From: Trachythela sp. YZ-2020
Taxonomy: Eukaryota > Cnidaria > Anthozoa > Malacalcyonacea > Clavulariidae
Assembly: GCA_016169945.1 (NCBI GenBank)
Contig: JADLSH010000393.1
Coordinates: 11,941,501-12,005,500 of the forward strand
Direction: 5' to 3'
Length of the DNA: 64,000 nt
The notes under the pieces were generated by a model that was given only the letters and a program-made list of their open reading frames with translations, had not been told where the DNA came from and did not search any database. The first letter of the stretch is position 1. Each line of letters starts with the position of its first letter. The position numbers and the translations under genes were made by a program. Below, piece after piece: positions 23,810 through 33,964 of this stretch.

Positions 23810-24202
23810 TATAGCAGTGACCTATATAGTGTAAACAAGTTGTAGTTTTACTCTGTTTTAGATGCCTACACGCGTGCGAAGTTGGATTTTCAACGTGCTC
23901 GAACTAAATAATACACTAGTCTTTATACATATATAGCTTAATGCGGCATATTGTTAGATAGCTCTTCTAAAACTGACTCTATCCATATATAGCACTTATA
24001 TATATCCTGTGTACTAGTCTGTTACATGGTTCAGACATGATAGCCAGAAACAGTATCAGGTAAACTTCGATTGATTCAAGGCAAAGCCGAAATGGCGAAT
24101 TGAATACAAGCCGATCAATAATAAAGAATAAAAATAACATGATCCCCGACAATCGTTCCTTCCTTCGAAGGATCGCGGATCGGGGTACGAGATTGAGCGA
24201 TT

Positions 24203-24429
24203 ACTATGCTGAGTCACACTTGCGTGACGTCAGAAAATGGGCGTGACGTCAGAAAATGGGCTAGACCCAGGCTCTTTTTGGTTAGAAAATACGACGGCCA
24301 AGGTCCATCGAAAGCTAAGTTCAAAACGCCATAAAAACCGAACGATTTGACCAAATTAAAAAAAAATTTCACGGATATAGTAGAAATGATGCCAAGATTT
24401 GATAAAGCCAAAAAAAAAATTTGAGGTGA
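24203..24429 (-). repeat. Dispersed repeat beginning GTGCACCTCACC, copy B
   Basis: Reverse-complement relative of 17370-17570. At its lower end a CATTTTCTGACGTCACGC motif is present twice in tandem. It adjoins the LINE fragment at 24440 and runs into its frame, giving a misleading 153-codon frame. Confidence 0.7.
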
Positions 24430-24439
24430 GGTGCACTTT

Positions 24440-24915
24440 AACGTTTTTAAGCTGTGAACACTCGGAGATTTTATTCTTGAAGTAGTTAGAATAGATTTAG
24501 CTTTTTTAATTTCAATATTTACTTTATTTCTTAACATTTTAAATATATTCCAGTGCGCTTCAGAGCCATGCTTTTTGGCCAGCTTTTTATGGAGGTCCCT
24601 TTCTCTCATTGAATTTCTAATAGATGCATTTATCCATGGCATTGACTTGATTTTAGTTCGCCGACACTGGAGCATGTCTATCGAGGATCTCTAGGACAAA
24701 AGACTTCCAGAGCTGCCAAGTCAATTAAAAATGACTTACTATGTTGACGGCAGATTTAAATGCACACCATCTCAAGCTGGTTAGAGGTTAGGTATTTACG
24801 TTCAATACATGAAAAGCAATCTCTTACATAGATTATAACACCCCCACCATGTCTATTGCGATCCCTCCTGAACAAAACGTATCCAAATATTTCAATTTCG
24901 TTATCGGAAAGTTCA
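24440..24915 (-). mobile_element. CR1/L2-like LINE fragment with internal deletion
   Basis: Reading from 24915 downward, the endonuclease middle is visible (EIFGYVLFRRDRNRHGGGV, then IIYVRD). A deletion then joins it to the pre-RT linker (WQLWKSFVLEILDRHAPV, a frameshift, RRTKIKSMPW, then MRERDLHKKLAKKHGS). RT is absent. The sequence breaks off where the dispersed repeat 24203-24429 begins. Confidence 0.75.
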
Positions 24916-26030
24916 CAGACAAAGCGTAAGACATAATCTTAACAGTTTTGAAGGGTAGAAGTCTTACGCATATTTATCCGTTTTGTACGAGCTTGAATAG
25001 GTAAACAAGTTAAATATTATCACAGGGAGCCCACCCTTGGTCTTGCTGGAGAGCAATATATATTATATTCTAATAAATATAAGAGCCCAGTATAATGCTT
25101 TTAAAACAGCCATACACAAATATATGTATAAAAGTTTATATAATAAGTTTATATATATAGCTCAGCGTTGACGTGCGGGCAGATGCCTTGAATTTTGCAG
25201 GCTGGTGGCGGGTCACGGCGAGTGAGCAGCAAGTCTGCTCATCACGTCAACGCTGAGCTCTATATATAAACTTATATTATATAAACTTTTATACATATAT
25301 TTGTGTATGGCTGTTTTAAAAGCATTATACTGGGCTCTTATATTTATTAGAATATAATATATATTGCTCTCCAGCAAGACCAAGGATGGGCTCCCTGTGA
25401 TATTATGTGGGAAAGAAAGAGACAAGAACCAACAATGAATCAAGATTTGCGAGGAGCGAAGTCCTCGAGAAATCAAAGTTTGCTGAAATTGCGTACTAAT
25501 TAAAACATGCAGCCATGATTCATACAAAGAAACGTTGTATATAAATTACGTATTTATATGTTATTCATGTACCAAATATCTATTTTCTAATTCCAGTAAC
25601 TAATTCATATGGTCACAGGTTTAAAAAACATTCTGTGTCTGGTCACATGCATATTGAGACGTGACTAAAATTGAACAACACAATATCAAATACAAACCTC
25701 AATTTCCCTTCAAATCCTTAATTTTAGACAACCAGGACGTTTATAGAAATGTTCTATTTCCCAAGATGTTCACATGATTGAAAATATGTTTAAATAATCA
25801 TCAAAATTTCAGATGTTTACTGCGAATCGATGCGAGAATCGATGTGCATGATATACGTATACTTTCAATTCAAACGAAATTTTAGGGAGTTCCTCTTTGT
25901 TATTTGATATCGTATTTCGATATCGTATTACATGATGCCTATACAGAATTTGTTGTGTAACCTTTTAGATTTCAAAATAAGATGGAAAATGCTATGTTTA
26001 ACCAACTTACGGTTGGCTTGACATAACAGA
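24910..26030 (+). repeat. Old dispersed repeat, copy 1 (interrupted)
   Basis: It starts near AGACAAAGCGTAAGACATAA and runs through TGGGAAAGAAAGAGACAAG, a TTACGTATTTATA block and a CCCAAGATGTTCACATGAT block. Copy 3 (38984-39895) shares these, and copy 2 (30896-31195 with 37971-38100) shares the later part. Two foldback MITEs interrupt this copy (25021-25399, 26028-26178). No coding frame. Its nature is unknown. Confidence 0.75.
25021..25399. mobile_element. 379-bp foldback MITE with a 7-bp target duplication
   Basis: The ends read CACAGGGAGCCCA...TGGGCTCCCTGTG. The arms are about 155 bp each around a 70-bp GC-rich loop. ATATTAT flanks both sides (25014-25020 and 25400-25406). The empty site is present at about 39090-39100, where the same flanking repeat runs through ATATTAT without interruption. 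No coding capacity. A P-like group is possible from the duplication length. Confidence 0.9.
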
Positions 26031-26178
26031 CAGCTTTAGCAAATACAACGCGACGTCAAAGAGGACGTGAAAATGGCGTAAAAATGGCGTGGGCACATCC
26101 ATAGATGGGCATATCACGCCATTTTGACGCCATTTTCACGTCCTCTTTGACGTCGCGTTGTGTTTGCTAAAGCTGTCT
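26028..26178. mobile_element. 151-bp palindromic MITE, probable TAA target duplication
   Basis: A near-perfect hairpin: AGACAGCTTTAGC at the left end and GCTAAAGCTGTCT at the right, arms of about 70 bp containing GACGTCAAAGAGGACGTGAAA. Copy 2 of the surrounding repeat has the empty site at about 38085-38098 (GACATAATAATTTT), which indicates a TAA duplication as in PIF/Harbinger MITEs. Confidence 0.8.
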
Positions 26179-26484
26179 AATAATTTTTATCATATGATAG
26201 ATTTTTGTTTCTGTAAAATCGTCCGCTGCGCGCTCAGTTTTTGAGGTATTCTTGTGAAATTTGGTGTACACCATGATAAACAAATGCAGAAACTAAGGTC
26301 TTAACCACAGTTCAACACATTTAAATAATTATGTAGTTGCCATGAGAATCTTTTAAAATTTCACCCTTTGTGCCGCGAGAATTAAGTAGCGCTGGTTTCA
26401 CCTATATGAACCACGGAAATAGCATATTTCATTATTTCTCATCACAAATAACAATTTATAATAACCTGAAATCCTTTTACCATA
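26179..26484. other. No gene seen
   Basis: AT-rich DNA following the MITE; no similarity to the corresponding flank of repeat copy 2 beyond the first bases. Confidence 0.3.
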
Positions 26485-26700
26485 ATCTCTCCAAAAAGTC
26501 CCCCCTCTCTGATAAGCCCCCCCCCCCTTTGAGATGAAGAAATTTAATAAGCCCCTCCCCCATTCACACAAAAACACAAGTGTGTTGATAAGATCTTTTG
26601 GTTTTCTTTACACATTGTACTGTTCTTAACAATATTATCATCATTTTACAGAAAAATAAATAAGGCCCGCCTCTCAAATAAGCCCCTCCCCCTCCAAAGG
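26485..26700 (-). repeat. G-rich dispersed repeat, copy B
   Basis: Reverse complement of the element at 7450-7765. It has the same CCCCTCTCTGATAAGCCCC-type words around the shared ACACAAGTGTGTTGATAAGAT core. Confidence 0.65.
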
Positions 26701-27489
26701 TGTGTCAAATATATTTAAGATTGAAATTGCTAGCAACAGCAGGTCAGGAATATGTTGTGTACCCCCAATACTTTGTAAAGTGCCCACCACTGTATTTAAT
26801 AACTTCCATGAAGCTCAGTTTTCAAATGGTGCTATTGATGATCATGATATATTATAATCATAATATATACCATTTCGTCTAGAGTATTAAACTACAAATA
26901 CTAATATTGCAAAATATTTACTGTCCATAACAACGTTAACTAGTCAACAACTTATGAATGTCAAGTACCATAATGTATTTACAGTTCAACAAATAAATCT
27001 CACATCTTGTACAAAAAACTCAGTACACTTGTACACTTATGAATCTTGTACGCTTCAATTTCTTCTTAATAACGTAACAACATAATAACATTTAAAAACA
27101 TACAAATACAGTCAGTACTCCATTGAAATCACATATCAAACTCAGAGAGTTTATAGAGCCAGTCAAAATAGTTTCCAATTATTACCATAAAGAAGTCCAT
27201 TCTTTTCCTCAAATAACACGAAGTGTGTCACAAACAACTTGTTAATTCTATCACAACTATTCACTACGAATATCAACAAAAAATCGTCAAAAGAAACAAA
27301 ATGTTTAGGCAGAAATATCGTGTTCACTCCTTATACAGAAATATATTGGCCGCGCTAAGGATAGCCACAGGGGGTATGGATCCATAGCTCTTATATTGAC
27401 CAATCAGATTCATTTCTCCAACTCATGTGGCCAGAGCATGGGCCAGAGCCATCTTACTCATGGCAACATGGCTCTTTGAGCCACTCCCG
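26701..27489. other. No gene seen
   Basis: AT-rich. One 60-codon frame at 26700-26882 has no domain. A CCAATCAGATTCAT word at about 27402 recalls the MITEs at 30430 and 39300 but no ends were found. Confidence 0.3.
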
Positions 27490-27800
27490 CTTCTCTCAGT
27501 TGAGTGGTTTTAATGCCAGACAAATATTAAAATGATCCATGGTAAAAATAAAAACAACAGCACTGCTCCGAAAATGAACATTTCAATATTTTCTAACTTT
27601 TGACTATGTTGTAGTCGTCAACATATTTTCGATGAAAAATCTCAAATCAAAACGACACATCACAATATTTACATTGCCAATGTCTAATCCCTTTAATGAA
27701 AATATATCAAATTACTTTATTTTTCACCTGTGAATATCCTTGTAACCTTAGCTAACCTAGCATTATTCCTGATGATGACCAAAACATAATCGATTGCTAG
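27490..27800 (+). repeat. Dispersed repeat shared with 40905-41095
   Basis: It shares TCTCTCAGTTGA, GGTTTTAATGCCAGACAAAT and TGTGAATATCCTTGTAACCT with 40905-41095, in the same order and orientation. The copy here is longer. No frame. Confidence 0.7.
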
Positions 27801-28226
27801 AAAATATTAAGTGTTCATTTTCGAAGTTACCGTTGTTTTGTTCATATAACTTTAGTGCTTACAAGAGATTATAATTTGCCGAAGAATACGTAAAGGGTCT
27901 TAATACTAATTGTTTAGCGACTCTACATGGACTAGTATACTGGTATATAATATAAATTTGATACTTCAATGACGTCAGGCAATGTACTGAAACGTATAAA
28001 TAAACCAGTCCGTAGTGTCGCCGGACTGCGTATTTATATATTTCCAAATAACATTTAGTCTTAGAGGATCTTACTGAATTTTCACTTTTATAAAAGATAA
28101 CTTGTAATAATTGTACAAAGATGCGATTTGTTTATATGGAACCAAGTTACCCCGTGTTTGACCGAATACATTGAGATTACGTCCTCTTTTATACACTTTT
28201 GAGGGCTAGGTTGGGCCATGTTGTTT

Positions 28227-29223
28227 TAGACGGTCGGCCAAGCTTGAAAAAGTGTCTAGAAAACACTGTCGATGGCATTTTTCGTTACAAGCATGAAACT
28301 ACGCAAGATGTCTTAGGATAGTGTTTACTTAGAGGGTGAGAGTGGTTGCCAACCGTAATTTTGTATTTATGTGCTAAAATTTGCTTTTTTCTAAATCATT
28401 TCGAAGGATGGGATTTTTGTCGAATGATGTATTCTACATCAGTGTTTTATTATAATTGGCTGACTATCTAATTAACATTTGTAAAGTTCGGATAATCTTC
28501 GTTCGCATAATTCAAAATGACATGCTAATAAGAAACATGGCGCAAATACATCAAAATACGACCTTTCAAAAAGAAGCCAAAACAATCTGTTTGTGTTGTG
28601 TTACAGGCAGGCAACAACATCATTTGTTTAGATTACATACGAATCAGTACTACACGCCCAGTTGCCACCCGTGTAACACAATACATTGCTGTTGAGCCAG
28701 TCGAGTTTTGGCCTGTAAATGGTTGAAAAGCAGAATGTTGGCGCAACCACGTAGTTTTACTACAACACATAGACCTTCGAAATCGGTAAATATTCGAAAC
28801 AAAACGCAAGAATTTACGAACTTAAGCCTTTGTGTAACGACCTCATAAATCCATCTTTATTTTGAAACTCGCCTCCACACAGGTATTTTATTTAACAAAT
28901 GTAATATAGTAATACCATGTTTCTCATTACATGTCACTTTGAGTTATGGCAATTAAGAAAGGAGAAATTTGCACATGTTAATTAGATAGTGAACCAATTA
29001 AAATAGGATCATAATATCGAATACTTCATTTAAATGGAAACCATCCATCGAATGTCGTTATAAAAACCTTTCAATTTCGGTACATTAATTAATAGAAAAA
29101 TTACGGAAGGCAACCATTCTCACCTTCAAAGTGAACACAGTCCGATGACATTTAGTGTGGTTTACTGCTTGTAACAAAAAATGCCATCGACAGTCACTTT
29201 TTTCGAAGCTGGCTGGCCGTCTA
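28227..29223. mobile_element. 1-kb element with about 260-bp terminal inverted repeats
   Basis: 28227-28480 and 28975-29223 are reverse complements of roughly 75-80 percent identity, sharing GTCGATGGCATTTTT, GTTACAAGCA and CTATCTAATTAACAT blocks. The ends begin TAGACGG. The centre has a 79-codon frame (28456-28695) without a known domain. Target duplication is unclear. Confidence 0.6.
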
Positions 29224-29227
29224 TTTA

Positions 29228-29358
29228 TCAAAATTGAGAAACGTGTTTACATGGAAAATATTTATCTCGCCTAATCGAGATCCCGTCTCTTTCTGCCGGG
29301 ATCTCGCCATGCATGGCGAGTTACCCGGTTGTGTCATGTAAACATGTACATTCACCCG
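29228..29358 (+). repeat. MITE-like repeat shared with 41105-41245
   Basis: GTGTTTACATGG at the left and CATGTAAACATG at the right form an inverted pair around TGCCGGGATCTCGCCATGCA. The copy at 41105-41245 is nearly identical, including the flank AATTGAGAAACG, so the full mobile unit may be larger. Confidence 0.65.
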
Positions 29359-29748
29359 GGAAAACTATAAGTTTCTATAATAGACTTTAATTCAGCGTCG
29401 GCTACGGACATATAGAACAAATTGAGGGTTGCTTCGCGTGTGCCTAAAAGATATAAACAAAATCTCGACGTTTCGAGAATGTGGCCACGGCACGGGACAC
29501 GTCGACTAAAAACTGAGCAGAATAGCTATATCGTCTCAAAACAGCTTTAATTTTCATTTTTAGTGGGAGTTTCCAATTTAATATCGACGAACAATAATCT
29601 GTCATGGATTATAGCATCCAGACCGACCAGACAAAGGGCCTTAGCTCGAAACATCGAAGGTCTTGTTATATAGTTTGATCGGCTACAATCCCTCACGATT
29701 ATTACTTTGTCAGTTCTATTTTATCTTTGCCTACGATGGTGGCCCGTA

Positions 29749-29935
29749 CACTGTTATTTTCAGGGAGTTATTTGAACTCCCCTACTACTCCTTTTTTGTG
29801 GAGTATTTGGAGTTAAAATAACTTGTTGCAGGAGTTACGCGTATTTGGCGAACTAATTAGCCTAGTATGCGCGATTAACTCTCTTTTGCTGGAGTTACTC
29901 AAATTTAACTGAGTTATTTGTTGTTGGAAGAAGCA
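29749..29935 (+). mobile_element. CACTG-type transposon terminus with a GGAGTTA word array
   Basis: It begins CACTGTTATTTTCAGGGAG, which matches the ends of the element at 33965-37430 (CACTGTTAATTTGAGGGTG). The next 180 bp repeat the word GGAGTTA and its reverse complement TAACTCC about eight times. No matching far end was found, so this is a solo or truncated terminus. Confidence 0.55.
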
Positions 29936-30429
29936 AAATGGCATCGTATTTTCGGGAACTTTGACAATTTCAACTCGCTCGGATAGCGTTCTTTAGACTT
30001 GTACACAAGAAAAGAACGTGCCTATAATTGCACAAAAAGTAGAAAGGGACTGCACTGTTTATGTTTAGGTACGGGAATAGTTTTTTTACTTGTTGTTTTA
30101 TTTTTAATAATTGGTTAAAAAGTCTTTGGAAATATTTAAAATATTTTAAAATCATTATCATTTTTTCCTAGACGTAATTTAATGCGATAGACACCGTAAT
30201 TCGATAGACACGGACGTTAACACCTCAAAGTTTGTTTTGAATTCCGGAAATACCTTGTCATAACTCTTGTCATAACAAAACCCACGTTACTTTGATGAGG
30301 TTCTAAGGTTCAAGGACACATCGTGATAAAATTTGTATTGAGTGCAGAGGTTTTTGTCAAACCAGCTCAATAACCAATGACCATTTGAGGACTTATTGTC
30401 CTATGTCATATTAACCAATATACATAGTT

Positions 30430-30632
30430 ATTATATACACAAGCTCTGGATATGAGGTATTCTGCAATCTGATTGGTTCTCTACTAGCAGGATATTAGCT
30501 CATATCCTGCTAGTAGAGAAAAGTAGAAAAATGGCTGGCAGATTTGGACAATTAAATAAGAGGAAATTCAAGTTTTACTTGAAAAAAGTACGCCAAAATG
30601 TTCTGTTCATATCGAGAGCTTGTGTATATAAT
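30430..30632. mobile_element. MITE with TATACACAAGCTCT ends and an inner hairpin
   Basis: The left end ATATACACAAGCTCT is matched in reverse by AGAGCTTGTGTATAT on the right. The inside has TCTGATTGG and a perfect hairpin (CTACTAGCAGGATA arms). A further hairpin (ACAGTTATTCTAC arms) follows at 30638-30693. It shares layout and the TCTGATTGG word with 39300-39592 and 35500-35765. Confidence 0.6.
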
Positions 30633-30895
30633 AAAACAGTTATTCTACTCACTCTCGTCGTATATACGACTCGAGTTCGTAGAATAACTGTTAAATAGAC
30701 TCCTTGTAGACTCTTTCTAGACTTCCTTGCCGACGAGTATCTCGTATCTTTTTAACTGTTGTTTGCCTTGGCGCAAATCATTTGCATTTGTATGGATAAT
30801 TATCCAGAACGCAATGCGGTATGGGAAGCTGCATGATTTACCTATATTCCCTACCTTGCATGACCCTAGTTAATAAATCTAAATACACACTTCGA

Positions 30896-31195
30896 AGGTA
30901 TATATATATATATAAATTACGTATTTATACTGTATTCATCTACCAAATATCTACTTCCTAATCCCAATAACTATCATGCGGTCGCAGGCTAAAACCGACC
31001 ATTTAAACAAACATTAACTGTACAGTCAGGTTACGAGCATATTGAGACGTGACTAACGCATTATCAAATAATCAAACACAGACCTCCATTTTCTCTCAAA
31101 AACTTCCCAAGGTGTTACATAGTTAAAAATAATTTAAAATAATGTCCAAAATACGTATTTTACTTTTAAAACGAAACTATAACTTTAGGGAGTTT
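30896..31195 (+). repeat. Old dispersed repeat, copy 2, left part
   Basis: After a (TA)n run, sequence from AATTACGTATTTATA to the TTTAGGGAGTTT end follows copy 1 (25541-25890). It continues after the LINE at 37971-38100, where the AGTTTGATAT and GGCTTGACATAATAA blocks match copy 1. The LINE insertion therefore split this copy. Confidence 0.75.
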
Positions 31196-31199
31196 CAAA

Positions 31200-33964
31200 T
31201 TGTGGTTTCATATCGAATGCATTGGTATTTCCAGAACTATGTTCGTATCATATTACTTAAAACACCCTACAATCGATTGGACATGCCCTAGTTGTGAATT
31301 GAACTTTCTATCAGACAGTTTATTCGATGAAACTCAAACACAAAGCGAAGTAAACAATCAAACGGATTGTAATACAATGAATGCTAATGATCTGGCAAAC
31401 AACATTTCCATAACTTCACAAACAACAGATTCTGATGATAATAACTCATTTCCATCAGATTTAAAAGAACTCACCACACAGCTAAATCTATCTCTCAAGG
31501 ATCTTAAAATTGCCCACTTAAATATTTGCAGCCTGAGGAACAAGATAGACGAACTAAGATACCTGCAAGAGACTTGCCAATTTGATATAATAGCTATTAC
31601 TGAAAGCCATTTAGATGCCGCCGTTGCGAACACGAAAATAGCTATAGACGGTCTAAAGTTCGTTCGATTAGATCGCACTGAACGAAAAGGGGGAGGCTGC
31701 GTACTTTATTATAAGGAGCACCTGAAAGCTGTTCACCGCAAAGACTTGTCAGTTCCAGGTATTGAAGCAATTTGGCTTCAAGTCAAATTTCCATCTTGTT
31801 TGGCTCTGTTTTCAGTAATGTACAGGCCTCCTGACAGATATGATTTTTTCGATAAAATATATGACCCTCTTGAAAAAGCATGGACAAAATCATCTAATAT
31901 TTTCCTACTTGGAGATTTTAACTGTAACTTTGCACAAAATGCTAACACAGAAAGCGGTCTTGAAGCTTGGGAAATACGAAGAAACTATTAAATATTTTCC
32001 AAATGTTTGATTTGAATAATGTAATAAACGAAATGACCAGAATCACGTTAACATCAGAAAGCTTAATTGACCTCATTGTTACTACAAGAATGGATATGGT
32101 TCAATCGGCTGGGGTATTCCCATTTGGAATATCCGATCACAATCTCGTATACGCAACGCTCAGGCTTAAAGTCAAAAGGCCCCCACCAGTTATAATAAGA
32201 TGCAGGAATTTCAAGTTGATGAACGATACTAATTTCAAAGAGATGTCTCCAGAGCACCCTTTCATATCGGTGAAATCTTTGACGATCCAAATGATAAACT
32301 TTGGACATGGGAAAAACTGTTCAAAGAAATTTGTGACATCCATGCGCCTTGGAAAGAAGTGAAAATAAGGAGTAAGTCGTTACCCTGGATGAACAACACA
32401 ATAAGACTTAAAATAAACAGGAGATTTAAACTCTTTAAGAAAGCTATAAAAACCAAATGCGCAGAAGATTGGAACAATTACAAGAACTTAAGAAATGAGA
32501 TTACGTCAGAGCTAAGAAAGGCAAAAGCTGATTATTTCTCGAACATGTTCGGCGAGGTAACGACTTCTAAAGCATATTGGGATTTAATAAAAAAATCTGT
32601 TTCACCAAAAGTTCGCCAAAATATCGGACCTATCAAGAGAGATAATGGTACCCTAGCAGTGAAAGATGAAGAAAAATCAAACCTATTTAATTCATACTTC
32701 GCAATGATAGGTGAAACATTAGCTCTTTCATTACCTAGACCCCCGACGACCACCCCTACGCAAATGAATGACTCTAGAAGATCATCATGTGATAAAATTT
32801 GCATATCCCAAGATAACATACAGAGGTATATTATAAACATAAACCCCAAAAAGTCAACAGGACCGGACGGCATATCCCCAAGACTCTTAAAGTTAGCTGG
32901 AAATGAAATTATACCATCTTTAATCGATTTATTTATTTGGAGCGCCCAGGCAGAAGAAATGTTCGAAAGTTGGAAACTTGCCAGATTAACCCCGATCTTT
33001 AAAAAGGAGGCCAAAGAAGACAGAGAGAATTATCGCCCCATCAGTCTACTGTGCGTGCCGAGCAAGATCCTTGAAGAAGAGGTAAACAACACCCTCGTGA
33101 AACACGTCTTCGAAGAAAATCAGTTAATGACAGATCGACAGTGGGCTTATCGTCGCGGCTATTCCACGGAACTGCTTCTGGCTCACTTAACAGAAACTTG
33201 GAGAAAGGCTGTCGATTCCGGCTTAAAAGTTGCCGTGGCCTTTATAGATTTTAAAAAGGCATTTGACAGTGTATCCCACCCAATTCTAGAACGTAAGCTT
33301 CAAAACGACTTTGGCATCGGTGGCAGCCTGCTCACGTGGTTAAAAAGCTATCTGAGAGATAGGACGCAGTACACGGTTGTAAATGGTAAAGAATCCTCTA
33401 TCGCTAAGATTACCTACGGAATCCCACAGGGATCAGTACTAGGCCCCACCCTATTTGCACTGTTTACAAACGATCTACCTGAAAATGTAGAATCTGGAGA
33501 TGTTTATATGTACGCGGACGATACGACGTTATATTGTATCGGAGACTCAGCCGACGAAGTGGTATCGACACTTAACAAAGCCCTGAGTGAACTTTATGTG
33601 TGGTGCATAGCCAATCAACTAACCCCACATCCCCAAAAAAGCGAAGTGATGCTCCTCTCAAAACAACGTATAACAGGCCCACTTGCCCCAGTTTTTCTAG
33701 GAGAGCAAATGATCAAGTGGGTAAAAAAGACGAAACTTCTCGGGATGGTCATTGATGAGAATCTCAGTTGGAATGAACATATATCGGAACTAAAACTGAA
33801 TTATGTTAACAAATTAAATCTTGTAAAAACATCAAGGTTTTTGCCGACAAGTGTACTATTAGATTTATACTTTAAAGTCATTCTTCCATCCATTACCTAC
33901 GCATTAGTTGTCTGGGGTGGATGTAGTAACAAGGAAAACTTCAAGTCATTAGAACGCTTGCATT
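31200..33964 (+). pseudogene. LINE ORF, PHD-EN-RT part, with frameshifts
   Basis: Frame 1 (from 31200) gives WFHIEC and WTCPSC of a PHD-like finger, then endonuclease with IAHLNICSLRNK, ITESH, GGGCVLYY and LLGDFN. A frameshift at about 31970-31990 leads to GISDHNLVYA, the last endonuclease motif. Another near 32345-32360 leads to the linker PWMNNTIR and the RT: NYRPISLL, FIDFKKAFDSVSH, GIPQGSVLGP, and catalytic YADDTTLY. The RT is cut at the codon after LERLH by the inserted element. Two frameshifts plus the insertion make this copy inactive, though the RT frame itself is otherwise clean, which suggests a fairly young insertion. Confidence 0.85.

Noticed and set aside
24214..24675. 153-codon frame taken as one protein
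   Set aside because: It fuses a LINE linker with an unrelated dispersed repeat; only the first third is LINE.
28456..28695. 79-codon frame inside the long-armed element as transposase
   Set aside because: No catalytic motif, small size, and position partly within an arm.
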